Of a stretch of DNA of 64,000 nucleotides, positions 19,426 through 27,768 are shown piece after piece. Both the position numbers and the translations under genes were made by a program. How positions within the stretch are numbered: the first letter of the stretch is position 1; each line of letters starts with the position of its first letter. The notes below the pieces were generated by a model. That model did not search any database. It saw only the letters and a program-made list of their open reading frames with translations, and had not been told where the DNA came from. Source of the DNA: an uncultured Brachyspira sp. (GTDB taxonomy: Bacteria; Spirochaetota; Brachyspiria; Brachyspirales; Brachyspiraceae); contig NZ_CAJTQJ010000003.1 of NCBI RefSeq assembly GCF_910578695.1, positions 62,001-126,000 on the forward strand, written 5' to 3'.

Positions 19426-19830
19426 ATGAGTCAAAAAGAAAAATTAAAAATATATTTATCAGGAGCTATTAGCGGTAAGGAAAAAACAGAATATCAAAAG
19501 GAGTTTTATGATGCTAAAGAAAAAATATTGAAGTGGACAGAAAATAAAGATATACCTGTCGAGGTAATAGTACCCTGCGACTATGATCATTTGAATGAAA
19601 CAGGAAAATGGGAAGATTATCTTAAAACAGATATAAAACTTCTTGCAGACTGTGATTGGCTTGTAGATATAGAAAACGGAAGTGAAAAAAGTAAAGGAGT
19701 TATGCTGGAGAAAATGATTTGCACAGCTTTAAATATTAATATGATAGAACTAAGCGAATTTAAATTAATGTATGATACTCTTCTTTATAATAAATATATA
19801 GAAGATAGCGAAAAGGAGAAAAAAAAATGA
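19426..19830 (+). CDS. DUF4406 nucleoside deoxyribosyltransferase-like protein
   Basis: 134 residues with the features of the DUF4406 family, which shares the nucleoside 2-deoxyribosyltransferase fold: IYLSGAISG near residues 9-17, DIKLLADCDWLVDIENG near 70-86, and KGVMLEKMICTALNI near 90-105. It should act on nucleosides or nucleotides. It overlaps by four bases the next gene, a nucleotide-modification-associated protein, and is probably made with it. Confidence 0.8.
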   Translation: MSQKEKLKIYLSGAISGKEKTEYQKEFYDAKEKILKWTENKDIPVEVIVPCDYDHLNETGKWEDYLKTDIKLLADCDWLVDIENGSEKSKGVMLEKMICTALNINMIELSEFKLMYDTLLYNKYIEDSEKEKKK

Positions 19831-20153
19831 ATAAAGAGGATTTAATTATTAATGAATGCGAAGAGCTTAAAAAATTATTGACAGCTAAAAATAAAGATTA
19901 TGGAAACAGCTATGATAAAACATTAAATGAGTACGGCAGAAATATAGGATTAATACGAATAGAAGATAAATTAAACAGATTAAAAAATCTTCTTTTATTA
20001 AAAGAGGAAATAAGAACAGAAGAAAGTATTATTGACACCGTACTTGATATAGCAGGCTATGCGGTTCTTTTTAGTATTTATTTGAAAGAACAAGGCAGTA
20101 ATAAGAGGAGTGAGCCGAGCCGCCCAGATAATTTATTATCTGGGGAATTATAA
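19827..20153 (+). CDS. Nucleotide modification associated domain 1 (DUF1599)-like
   Basis: Residues about 8-85 match the pattern of PF07659: KNKDYGNSYDKTL, RIEDKLNRLKNLL and a final helix DTVLDIAGYAVL. The family resembles MazG-like nucleotide pyrophosphohydrolases and is linked in the literature with modified-base metabolism. The last 14 or so residues (from RSEPSRP on) are encoded by the dispersed hairpin element that begins near 20110, so the natural C-terminus was probably just after KEQGSNK. Confidence 0.75.
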   Translation: MNKEDLIINECEELKKLLTAKNKDYGNSYDKTLNEYGRNIGLIRIEDKLNRLKNLLLLKEEIRTEESIIDTVLDIAGYAVLFSIYLKEQGSNKRSEPSRPDNLLSGEL

Positions 20154-20194
20154 GTCGAGGCGAACATTGCCTACGGCACGCAGGAGCGGCAGCA
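20110..20194 (+). repeat. Dispersed hairpin element, copy E1
   Basis: The element starts GTGAGCCGAGCC, contains the palindrome CAGATAATTTATTATCTG, then AGGCGAACATT and GGCACGCAGGAGCGGCAGCAAT. The same boxes recur at 39510, 49434 and, inverted, at 57361. Here it extends the upstream reading frame and ends just before the next ATG, for which its internal GGAG serves as ribosome binding site. Confidence 0.75.
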
Positions 20195-20464
20195 ATGAGA
20201 AGTGATAAAAAAGCATATAAAAGATACCAAAGCAAAAAATGGCGTGCATTGAGAGAAAGTTTTTTAAATAAAAATCCGCTTTGTAAAAACTTTCCTGAGT
20301 GCCATAACTTTGCTGAACATGTGGACCATATAAAAAGAATAGAAAGTGAAGATGATCCGCTGTTTTATGATGAGAGCAACTTGCAGGCTTTATGCAAAAG
20401 ATGTCATAGCAGAAAAACAGCAAAGGAAGACGGAGCTTTTGGAAATAAAAAGAAAGATTATTGA
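20195..20464 (+). CDS. HNH endonuclease
   Basis: An 89-residue HNH nuclease. Its ββα-metal motif is spread over CKNFPEC (zinc Cys pair), HVDHIKRIESEDDPL (catalytic His), NLQALCKRCHSRKT (Asn, zinc Cys pair and final His). Phage HNH proteins of this size often sit next to terminase and assist cos cleavage; this one is 9 kb from the terminase genes, in the early block. The ribosome binding site comes from the preceding repeat element. Confidence 0.9.
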   Translation: MRSDKKAYKRYQSKKWRALRESFLNKNPLCKNFPECHNFAEHVDHIKRIESEDDPLFYDESNLQALCKRCHSRKTAKEDGAFGNKKKDY

Positions 20465-20475
20465 TGAGGTTAGTT

Positions 20476-20706
20476 ATGGAAACAGATAATAAAGAATATA
20501 TACATTTGGAAAAAGATGCATCAGAAGGAAAAGTATTAATTGATGTAAAAAATGTGAATGGTGAAGATATTTTATATTTATTATCTGAGTTTATAGACTT
20601 TGTAAGTAAAAAAGAAAATATACCAGCAAATGTATTTTTAATTATGATAGATAAAGCAATAATGAAAAAAAGAGAATTAGAAAATAAAAGAGGAAATAAA
20701 GAATGA
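20476..20706 (+). CDS. Small phage early protein, unknown
   Basis: About 76 residues, acidic then basic, not recognised. In-frame starts exist at 20461 (TTG) and 20464 (ATG), but GAGG at 20466-20469 is correctly spaced for the ATG at 20476. It overlaps the next gene by four bases (ATGA). Confidence 0.6.
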   Translation: METDNKEYIHLEKDASEGKVLIDVKNVNGEDILYLLSEFIDFVSKKENIPANVFLIMIDKAIMKKRELENKRGNKE

Positions 20707-21635
20707 GAGAGCTAAACTTTATAGAAAAAAAAGGGCGTTTTGGTATAAGTTTTATGTCTGATGATATAAAAGAAGCCAATACTGTTATGAATGCTATACA
20801 GAGATTTATATCAACAGTTAGTAAAAAAGAAACAAAGGAAAATATTGATAATAACTGTAAATCTTCTGAAAAAGACTATTCAAGATGCCCTATAGATGGT
20901 CCTAGTAAAGATGTATATTTAAATTTATTTAGCGATGACAAATTAATTGAGTTGTACAATAATGATGAGCTAGAGCAAGGATATAAAGATTATATAAAAA
21001 ATGAATTAAACAGAAGAGGTATTTTTGATTTAAGTATGACTAAATCAAAAAAGAAAAGCAGTAATAATAACAACACTAAAAATAAAGAAAAATCTAAAAC
21101 AATAATAGAAAATATAAAAGAACATGAACTTAATAATAAAATAGAAAATATAACAAATGGAAGAGATATGACACAGCTTTCTGATGAGGAATTGGAAAAA
21201 ATAGTTTTATTGGAAAGTGAATTAGCTTCTATATGCGGATATTCAGAAACTGCAAAGCATATTTTACAAGGCAGAAAGTTTAATCGTAGCCGTGAACTTG
21301 AAAATAAAATAACAAAAGGAAGAAGGTTATCAGAACTTACTCTTGAAGAATTAGAAGAATTAAAAAAAGTAACAATGCTTAATAATTATAAAGAAGATAT
21401 ACAAGAAGAAATTAATAAAAGAAAAAATAAATCTTTTGAAGACACATTAAAAGAAAACAATGAAATAATCTCTTTCGGAGAAGATGAAGATGATTCAAAT
21501 TATAGAATAGATGAGGAGAATGAAGAAGATCCATTAAGTTCAGCTATAGATGAAGGTAATCTAAATAGATGGGACTTTGATGCAGATGGTGATAAAGTGG
21601 ATAGTGAAGGCAATAAAATGCTTTTTGATTATTAA
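20703..21635 (+). CDS. Phage early protein with charged repeats, unknown
   Basis: 310 residues, strongly charged and largely helical or disordered. Two related segments occur (GRDMTQLSDEELEKIVLLESE near 155 and GRRLSELTLEELEELKKVTM near 209), an internal repeat of a short helix pair. An earlier related stretch is KLIELYNNDELEQGYKDYI. The C-terminus is very acidic (DDSNYRIDEENEEDP). No enzymatic motif. It overlaps its upstream neighbour by four bases. Confidence 0.65.
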   Translation: MRELNFIEKKGRFGISFMSDDIKEANTVMNAIQRFISTVSKKETKENIDNNCKSSEKDYSRCPIDGPSKDVYLNLFSDDKLIELYNNDELEQGYKDYIKNELNRRGIFDLSMTKSKKKSSNNNNTKNKEKSKTIIENIKEHELNNKIENITNGRDMTQLSDEELEKIVLLESELASICGYSETAKHILQGRKFNRSRELENKITKGRRLSELTLEELEELKKVTMLNNYKEDIQEEINKRKNKSFEDTLKENNEIISFGEDEDDSNYRIDEENEEDPLSSAIDEGNLNRWDFDADGDKVDSEGNKMLFDY

Positions 21636-21795
21636 AAAGCATTTTATTAAACTTATCGATTTAGAAGAGCCTTATTCATGGGAGTTTAAACAATCTGAAG
21701 AAGATAGAGAAAAAATACATTTAATTATAGAAGAACTTAATAATAGTAATGAAAACAACATATATATAAAAAAGAATGAAAGGAATAAAAAATGA
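21625..21795 (+). CDS. Small phage protein, start uncertain
   Basis: The frame is open from 21577, but the part that looks protein-like begins after the previous gene's end (KLIDLEEPYSWEFKQSEEDR). A TTG at 21625 is one plausible start; an ATG at 21577 would overlap the previous gene by 59 bases. It ends four bases into the next gene. Unknown function. Confidence 0.45.
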   Translation: MIIKKHFIKLIDLEEPYSWEFKQSEEDREKIHLIIEELNNSNENNIYIKKNERNKK

Positions 21796-22529
21796 AAAAA
21801 TTAAAATCATCTAAATATAAAAATCTATATGACATATTAAAAGATGTTTCTTATAAACACACTATAGCTAAAGTGTTTTATGATTTTATAGCTATGACAG
21901 CATTAAATATTGCTGTAGGTATAAGTTTTAATATAGAAGATAAGAAAAAAAGAATAGAACAATTAAAAAAAATAACTGTGAATTATGATAAAAATGAAAT
22001 GGAACTTTTTAATGCATTTAAATTAGGATTAGCAAATGAATATCAGAATAATAGATATCAAGATGTATTAGGAGTTTTATTTCAAGAACTTGAATTAAAA
22101 AATGATTTCAAAGGTCAATTTTTTACACCTTATGAATTATCATACTGTATGAATAAAATTAATTTTGATAAATCATTATTGGAAAATAAAGATTTTATTC
22201 ACTGCAATGAACCAGCAGCAGGAAGCGGAGGAATTGTTATAGCTTCATGTCAGATAGCAGAAGAACTAGGCTATAATTATTCAGAAAAATTAATCTGGAG
22301 TATTAATGATGTGGATTTGATGTGCGTATACATGTCATTCATACAATTAAACTTAATAGGAGCTTCTGCTTTAATACAGCATTGCAATACATTAAGTATG
22401 GAAGTTTTTGATAGGTTTTATACACTCGGATATATTTTAAATAGATGCAGTCAAAGACTTCAAATAGAAGAACATTGTAATAAGATGTTAACAGCGATAA
22501 AAGATATGCAGTTTTTATCTAATAACTAG
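21792..22529 (+). CDS. N6-adenine methylase-like protein lacking motif IV
   Basis: 245 residues with the start of an HsdM/N6_Mtase domain: GQFFTPYELS near residues 107-116, SAM motif I NEPAAGSGGIVIAS near 138-151, and a DVDLMCVYMSFIQLNLIG helix near 175-192. The catalytic (N/D)PP(Y/F) motif that should follow is absent; the chain instead reads HCNTLSMEVFDRFYTLGYIL and ends. Many phages carry such short forms. It may be a SAM-binding or regulatory protein rather than an active methyltransferase. Confidence 0.75.
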   Translation: MKKLKSSKYKNLYDILKDVSYKHTIAKVFYDFIAMTALNIAVGISFNIEDKKKRIEQLKKITVNYDKNEMELFNAFKLGLANEYQNNRYQDVLGVLFQELELKNDFKGQFFTPYELSYCMNKINFDKSLLENKDFIHCNEPAAGSGGIVIASCQIAEELGYNYSEKLIWSINDVDLMCVYMSFIQLNLIGASALIQHCNTLSMEVFDRFYTLGYILNRCSQRLQIEEHCNKMLTAIKDMQFLSNN

Positions 22530-22539
22530 AGGTTATAAA

Positions 22540-22728
22540 ATGATTTGCTATATATGCAAAAATAATTTTGATTATTTACCAGAAACAACAATAACTATTG
22601 AAGGTAAAAATAAAGAAGGTAAAGAAATAAAATCGAAAGAAAAGAAATTAAATCTATGTGAAGATTGTATTTTAAGAATTGCACAGTCAGGATTACCAAC
22701 AACGATAATTTTTGAAGATGAGGAATAA
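22540..22728 (+). CDS. Small zinc-ribbon-like protein
   Basis: 62 residues with two CxxC pairs (CYIC at residues 3-6, CEDC near 40-43) separated by a charged hairpin, the layout of a small zinc ribbon. Shine-Dalgarno AGAGG. Function unknown. Confidence 0.65.
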   Translation: MICYICKNNFDYLPETTITIEGKNKEGKEIKSKEKKLNLCEDCILRIAQSGLPTTIIFEDEE

Positions 22729-22731
22729 TTT

Positions 22732-22944
22732 ATGATTAAAGGCATTTTTATTCAAAAATATTTAATTAATATAAATTGTATATCAAACATTTATTTTGAT
22801 GAAAATAAAAAGACTATAAAAATATTTACTTTAGACAGCGGATTGCCTACTACAATAGAATGTGAAACTGAAAATGAATATGATAAATATTATAATATTT
22901 TAATATCATTATTTGATTTAGTAAACGATATAGAAAATGGTTAA
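22732..22944 (+). CDS. Small phage early protein, unknown
   Basis: 70 residues, beta-rich (IDENKKTIKIFTLDSG-like strand pattern), not recognised. Contains SGLPTTIECE, which echoes SGLPTTIIFE at the end of the preceding zinc-ribbon protein. It overlaps the next gene by eight bases. Confidence 0.6.
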   Translation: MIKGIFIQKYLININCISNIYFDENKKTIKIFTLDSGLPTTIECETENEYDKYYNILISLFDLVNDIENG

Positions 22945-23170
22945 AGCTATTATTTATTATAATGATGTAAATGATGAGTTCAGAAGAATGAATGATATTT
23001 TAGGAATATTAAAATATAAATATAAAAATATTAATGTTAGTTATAAAAAAGTAAGAAAGAAAAATGAACTGTTTGTAACTATTAATAATGAAAGATTAGA
23101 GTGTAATCATAGTTTAGAGTTTTATATGCAGACAGTAGAAAATATATTGAATAAGGATGTAAGAGTATGA
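22937..23170 (+). CDS. Small phage early protein, unknown
   Basis: 77 residues, basic, not recognised. Translationally nested between neighbours: the start overlaps the previous gene by eight bases, the stop overlaps the next by four. Confidence 0.55.
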   Translation: MVKAIIYYNDVNDEFRRMNDILGILKYKYKNINVSYKKVRKKNELFVTINNERLECNHSLEFYMQTVENILNKDVRV

Positions 23171-23406
23171 CTTTAAAAAATAAAGCTAATAAATATAAAG
23201 CTATTTATAAACGAATAAAAAGGCGTGTTAGATATGATTGGCATAAAAAGATAATTTATAAAAAGGAAGAAGATGTTATAGCAAGATTAAAAATATTCAT
23301 AAAAGTTGGTAAAAAATATCAATGCTTATTATTTAAGAGAGTGTCAAAACTTCCTAGAAAATTAGCTTATGAAAATTATTATAGTAAGGTAGAGATATAT
23401 AAATGA
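23167..23406 (+). CDS. Small basic phage protein, unknown
   Basis: 79 residues with many Lys/Arg (YKAIYKRIKRRVRYDWHKK), perhaps nucleic-acid binding. AAGGA lies ahead of the ATG. It overlaps the next small membrane protein by four bases. Confidence 0.55.
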   Translation: MTLKNKANKYKAIYKRIKRRVRYDWHKKIIYKKEEDVIARLKIFIKVGKKYQCLLFKRVSKLPRKLAYENYYSKVEIYK

Positions 23407-23570
23407 TTGTTTATCAAATTGGTTCTATAAGTTTTGGAATATTCAGTGTTATATGTATTTTTATTAGTATAACATCTAAAAATGACATTGCTAAGGCATT
23501 CTATTTACTTTGTTTCTTTTTATCGAATATAACAGCTTTACTTTGTGATATAGTAATAAAATTAAATTAG
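23403..23570 (+). CDS. Small membrane protein, 55 aa
   Basis: This frame starts at the ATGA overlap with the previous stop and encodes two hydrophobic helices (residues 4-24 and 31-50) joined by a short polar loop (TSKNDIAKA). It could be a small phage membrane effector. No family recognised. Confidence 0.5.
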   Translation: MIVYQIGSISFGIFSVICIFISITSKNDIAKAFYLLCFFLSNITALLCDIVIKLN

Positions 23571-23640
23571 GAGTTATAAAAGTTTATATTCTTTTCTATA
23601 TATAAGGGCTTTTGTCTTTAATTTATGTAAAGGTATAAAC

Positions 23641-24591
23641 ATGGCTTCTAAAAAAAACAATAAACTAATATTACAAAGCAATAATAATATAATAACTGAA
23701 CAGCAGGCTGCGATTTTAGTAAAGCAAGCTAACTATTTAAATATACTTGACTATATGAAAGAAGAGCAGCTTATTAAGCAGATAGATTATGAAACAGAGA
23801 AAGAAAACTTTTTTAAGCAATGTTCAAAAACAAAAAGCAATCACACAAAAAGACAGTATAAAAATGGACTTAATAAACTAGAGGAATACTGTAAAATGAA
23901 TAATAAAAATATTTTATTTATTAAAGCCAGAGAAGCTGATGATTTTATAACAGAAGTTAATTCTAGTGAGCTTTCTAATTTAAGTGTACGTGCATTAGTT
24001 TCTTCCTGTTCTTCTTTCTTTTCATTTTTAGAAAGAAGATATCCATTTATGAAAAATCCTTTTCGAGGGACAAAAACTCGTCCTCCTGTGAAAAATAAAA
24101 AACGTTTGGAAGTACCAACTAAAAAAGAAATTGAATTAATAATTAAAGATATATCAGATCCGATTATAAAAGTGGCCATCATTTTTATAATGGAATGCGG
24201 TGTGCGTGTTGGTGCTTTACCTAATTTAGAAATAAGAAATAATCCCGCAGGGGAACGTTCGTTCAAATATTATTCTTATTCAAAAGGAAAAGAAATAAGC
24301 TGGAAAGTTACTGACAAAGTTATTAAATTATTAAAACAGAATAATCTTTCTTTTAATAATCCTTTCAAAAATAAAAGCTCTGAAGTAATAAGGAACATAT
24401 TTTATAGAAGTTCAAAGCGTTTATATAATCAAGGTAAAATAAAAGCCGCCTACTCTATACATGATATAAGGCATTATTTCGCTGTTACCCTATACAAACA
24501 AACCAAAGATATAGAACTTATTAGACAGGCATTAAATCATAGCTCTATAGCTATAACAGGAATATATTTAAAAAGTTTGGAGGCAGAATAA
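23641..24591 (+). CDS. Tyrosine recombinase/integrase (first)
   Basis: 316 residues. Residues 55-150 form a SAM-like core-binding domain; the catalytic domain follows. Visible catalytic residues: Arg in ECGVRVGALPNL, the beta-hairpin Lys (YSKGKEISW), HDIRHYFAV (HxxR), His in LNHSS, and Tyr in ITGIYLK. All are intact. It is the last gene of the early block, far from the element's right end where a second recombinase lies, so it may serve resolution or be the true integrase. Confidence 0.88.
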   Translation: MASKKNNKLILQSNNNIITEQQAAILVKQANYLNILDYMKEEQLIKQIDYETEKENFFKQCSKTKSNHTKRQYKNGLNKLEEYCKMNNKNILFIKAREADDFITEVNSSELSNLSVRALVSSCSSFFSFLERRYPFMKNPFRGTKTRPPVKNKKRLEVPTKKEIELIIKDISDPIIKVAIIFIMECGVRVGALPNLEIRNNPAGERSFKYYSYSKGKEISWKVTDKVIKLLKQNNLSFNNPFKNKSSEVIRNIFYRSSKRLYNQGKIKAAYSIHDIRHYFAVTLYKQTKDIELIRQALNHSSIAITGIYLKSLEAE

Positions 24592-24600
24592 TATTTAAGT

Positions 24601-24622
24601 TGCGATAATTACTGTTATCGAA
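24601..24622. promoter_or_regulatory. Palindrome TTGCGATAA-N6-TTATCGAA, site 1
   Basis: This imperfect palindrome lies just after the integrase stop and ahead of a convergent gene. The same CGATAA...TTATCG core recurs at 27506 and 28173. It could be a terminator hairpin or an operator. Confidence 0.5.
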
Positions 24623-24626
24623 ATAT

Positions 24627-25103
24627 TCATTTTATATTGATTTCTTTTGTTATTTGTTCTTCTATCTGAAGTTTAGTTTTCTGTATTATATAAAAATTAT
24701 ATGTTAAAAATAAAATAATATAAGATAGAATTAATGTGGAATATATTTTTATAAAAAAGTATATATTATCAAAATCTTTTAATATTTCCAGTTTAGAAAT
24801 CATATATATTATTATTGATGTTGTAAAATAAACAGATAATGTAATTGATATGTTATTTAAGTTAGTTTTAAATCTATTTATATATTTTTCATTTTTTATA
24901 TCTCTTAGACTAAATCCAATTATTATACTATATCCAACGGAAAATAATATACCTATTACTGTAAATAATACATCTAAAATATTGTTTGTAGCTATATCAA
25001 CATTACTATATTTTATTATAAAAATATTTATCATATACAATAAAATAGATATTATAAATGATATAAATAATGTGATAAAAAGTCTTATTAATATTTTTTT
25101 CAT
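24627..25103 (-). CDS. Four-helix membrane protein, RexB/KwaA-like
   Basis: 158 residues with four hydrophobic helices at about 5-30, 43-66, 84-106 and 115-140, ending in a charged tail. Length, helix number, the short polar loop after helix 2 (SLRDIKNEKY) and position directly after a RexA-sized gene match lambda RexB, an ion-channel-like protein that depolarises the membrane during phage exclusion. KwaA of the Kiwa system also has four helices. The start lies two bases after the upstream stop, so translation is coupled. Assignment rests on architecture. Confidence 0.5.
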   Translation of the reverse strand: MKKILIRLFITLFISFIISILLYMINIFIIKYSNVDIATNNILDVLFTVIGILFSVGYSIIIGFSLRDIKNEKYINRFKTNLNNISITLSVYFTTSIIIYMISKLEILKDFDNIYFFIKIYSTLILSYIILFLTYNFYIIQKTKLQIEEQITKEINIK

Positions 25104-25105
25104 TT

Positions 25106-25990
25106 TTATATATTTCCATTATTTTTAGTTATTTTATATAAAAAAGATACCATATATTGTCTTAATTCTTCCTCAACTAAAATATTATTATTATTTGATA
25201 CTTTAACTAATTGATTAGCTTTATATTTTCCTCCATCTATAACCTCTCCACTAGAAGTAATAACTTTTGTATACTTACTTGGAATTGATTTCAAAATTAA
25301 TTTAGCATCATCTGGCTTTTTTACTGTTAAAATAATAGTTGCCTCTAATATATCATCAAGTTGATAATCTTCAAAAGTATTAAATGTTTTAAGAATATCT
25401 TTTAAAAATTTTCCCTTTGTTATTTTTTTAGCTATATCTTTTGTAATATTAGATTTTTTTCCTAAAACAACTTTTTTTATAAAATCTTCTTCTTTTTTTA
25501 AACTTAATTCTTTTATTAAACTTTCCATACTATATTCTTTATTATTAGTTTTTTCTATTAAATAATTAATATATGTTTCAAAAATTTCTATATTATGTTT
25601 TAACGCTAATATTAAATATCTATTATTAAGACAAAAATAATATCTATTTACTACAAAACCCTCTATATTATTTTTTTCATTTTCTTTTGATTCTATAGTT
25701 TCATAAGAAATCATATTTTCTTGTAACTGTTCTTTAAGAATACTCTTTGCTATACCTTTTTTCATTCTTAATATACATCCAAATATATTATTAGCATCTA
25801 TTTTATACCAACTTATAAAATCTACATCATCTGTGGAATCTATTTTACCTATAGGCATCATCCTTTTTTCTAATGTATTACCTATATTTATTAAATACTC
25901 TTCTAAATCAGATTTTAATGTTGAAATATCTGATATATTATTTAATAATTCTATAGAATATGCTTTTAACCTAATTTCTTTTTTAGCCAT
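25106..25990 (-). CDS. RexA/KwaB-like soluble partner of membrane protein
   Basis: About 294 residues, no signal or membrane helix. Compared from memory with lambda RexA (279 aa), the later half shares a layout: a KDILK stretch near residue 208, a strand TIILTVKKPDDAKLI, and a C-terminal helical end. The N-terminal half alternates strands and helices and includes GFVVNRYYFCLNNRYLIL followed by a helix, a pattern also reminiscent of DUF4868 in KwaB. In lambda, RexA senses a phage intermediate and opens RexB. GGGGTGA precedes the ATG at 25990; the upstream in-frame GTG at 25996 is less likely. Confidence 0.45.
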   Translation of the reverse strand: MAKKEIRLKAYSIELLNNISDISTLKSDLEEYLINIGNTLEKRMMPIGKIDSTDDVDFISWYKIDANNIFGCILRMKKGIAKSILKEQLQENMISYETIESKENEKNNIEGFVVNRYYFCLNNRYLILALKHNIEIFETYINYLIEKTNNKEYSMESLIKELSLKKEEDFIKKVVLGKKSNITKDIAKKITKGKFLKDILKTFNTFEDYQLDDILEATIILTVKKPDDAKLILKSIPSKYTKVITSSGEVIDGGKYKANQLVKVSNNNNILVEEELRQYMVSFLYKITKNNGNI

Positions 25991-26091
25991 ATTCACCCCA
26001 AATATTTATTATCATATTTTATATTATTTGATTCATATATAAATTATCAATTCAATATAACAAGTTATAAATTTTATAAAATATATGAATT

Positions 26092-27429
26092 TTATTTTTC
26101 ATAAATATTCCCATCTTTATCAAAAACAGGTATTAATTTATTAATTTTTATTTTCATATTTTTATTCTTATTATCATAAAATTCGTATTCTGTTATTCTT
26201 TCTTTATTTTCATTACAATTTATAAATAAATATTTATTTTCAGGTAAGAATGACAAATAATTTTTAATAAAACATTCAATATTTATTTTACTTGAAAAAT
26301 CTTTTTTTTCATTAAATGTTGGAATTAAATATATAAAACTTAATCCTTGTATATGTAACATAGCAAATGAATATGGTATATCAATATTATCTGTTTTTTT
26401 ACTAATATAAATATCTATACAAGGTCTGTGAATATATCTATTGTGATAATAATATATTAATGGAGGAATCTTTTTGGTGCTTTCAGGTAATTTTATCCAA
26501 TTTATAGTTTTTGAAAAAATATGTGTACTTTCTTCTTTAATTATACCTAACGCTATTTTTACTAAAGATTTATACAAATTATGAAAATTAACATTTACTT
26601 TAAATATAAAATTTTTTTCGGTAATATCATTTGAAGGTATCATTTTTACTTCTCTTATTTTTGTTTCGTTATTAAATTCTGATATTATTTTATTACCGTA
26701 TATATCTATCACTTCAGGTATTCCATTTTTACCAGATATTCCAAGTAAGGCTCTTAATGGATCTAAAAAACGTATTAAATCTAGTTCTATACTACTACCA
26801 AAAAAACCATTACATATATCACATTCTCTTGAATCTAATAAATGTCCATTTAAACTTTCTGGAACAATGTGTGCTTTTTTATTAAAATATTCATTTCCAG
26901 ATTTATCACAATATTTACATTTTTTTCCCTTATTTTCAATTTCATAAGTATGTTTATTAGTATATTCGTATATTTTACTTGTTGTACAATCATAATCATT
27001 AGTAATATTATATGTTTTTTCTTTAAAATATTTGTCATCTATTCCTAATGAATTATTAATGATTGATATCATTTCTGTAGAAATTTGACTTAGTTTATCT
27101 TCTCCTAATTGCTTATTTTCTGAAATGAATAGATACATAAAAAAATCTTCATCATTCTTAAAATTTATAAATACATTAACTAATTGATAAAATCTCTTAT
27201 AATTAGAATAATATTTAGATATAAAGTTAGTTAATGAAGTTGTAAAAATATCAGTTTTTGTAATTTTTTTTACGTTTTGATATTCTATATTATTATTTTC
27301 TACTTCTTTTATATCGAATCCACAAATTTTAAAAAAATTAAATAATTGTTCCTTAAACACAGGTAGTGCAAAAGGTATACCTAATGTCCGAACATTAGAT
27401 GAAAAAATATGTATATATAATTGTTCCAT
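26092..27429 (-). CDS. Large HNH-domain protein, possible defence effector
   Basis: 445 residues. A zinc-type HNH motif is central: CKYCDKSG near residue 165, KKAHIVPESLNGHLL (catalytic His), ECDICNGFFGSSIELDL (second Cys pair and Asn). The flanking ~150-residue N-terminal and ~220-residue C-terminal regions are unrecognised. It is the first gene of the three-gene minus-strand run with the RexA/RexB-like pair (about 100 bases between). Shine-Dalgarno AAGGAG. A nuclease acting on DNA or RNA is likely; target unknown. Confidence 0.65.
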   Translation of the reverse strand: MEQLYIHIFSSNVRTLGIPFALPVFKEQLFNFFKICGFDIKEVENNNIEYQNVKKITKTDIFTTSLTNFISKYYSNYKRFYQLVNVFINFKNDEDFFMYLFISENKQLGEDKLSQISTEMISIINNSLGIDDKYFKEKTYNITNDYDCTTSKIYEYTNKHTYEIENKGKKCKYCDKSGNEYFNKKAHIVPESLNGHLLDSRECDICNGFFGSSIELDLIRFLDPLRALLGISGKNGIPEVIDIYGNKIISEFNNETKIREVKMIPSNDITEKNFIFKVNVNFHNLYKSLVKIALGIIKEESTHIFSKTINWIKLPESTKKIPPLIYYYHNRYIHRPCIDIYISKKTDNIDIPYSFAMLHIQGLSFIYLIPTFNEKKDFSSKINIECFIKNYLSFLPENKYLFINCNENKERITEYEFYDNKNKNMKIKINKLIPVFDKDGNIYEK

Positions 27430-27505
27430 ATAAAAACTCCTTGTTATAAATTATATTTTTGATAAAGTTAAAAACTTCACTAATAATCTTTATTATTAAT
27501 TTATA

Positions 27506-27530
27506 TTACGATAACCTTTATTATCGCAAC
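27506..27530. promoter_or_regulatory. Palindrome TTACGATAA-N6-TTATCGCAA, site 2
   Basis: It lies between the end of a ribbon-helix-helix gene (27547) and the start of the HNH gene, about 75 bases upstream of the latter's ATG. It could terminate the former or be an operator for the latter. Confidence 0.5.
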
Positions 27531-27546
27531 ACCTATAATCAATAAA

Positions 27547-27768
27547 TTATATATTTAATTCTTTTAATACAGCATCTCTAATATATTGAGATACACTGAC
27601 ATTATTCTGCTCTGCTTTTTCTTTTATTAGGAGTTGTTCTTTTTCACTAACACGCATATATAATTTAATGTCAAGCCTATCTTCTGTTATTCTTTTTCTA
27701 CCAGAACCTTCACGAGCTCCACCTGTGTTTGCTCTAGCACCACCCCAACTATTTTTTTTATTATCCAT
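27547..27768 (-). CDS. Ribbon-helix-helix protein RHH1
   Basis: 73 residues. A Gly/Arg-rich N-terminal arm (GGARANTGGAREGSGRK) precedes a ribbon-helix-helix fold: strand LDIKLYMRV, helix KEQLLIKEKAEQN, then VSVSQYIRDAVLKEL. Such proteins are dimeric DNA binders found as antitoxins, relaxosome factors and repressors. Its start overlaps the stop of an upstream hydrophobic micropeptide, so the two are translationally coupled. Confidence 0.75.
   Translation of the reverse strand: MDNKKNSWGGARANTGGAREGSGRKRITEDRLDIKLYMRVSEKEQLLIKEKAEQNNVSVSQYIRDAVLKELNI

Noticed and set aside
20148..20423. Minus-strand 91-residue frame opposite the HNH gene
   Set aside because: The plus strand encodes a recognisable HNH endonuclease; the minus frame is His/Cys/Phe-rich shadow sequence.
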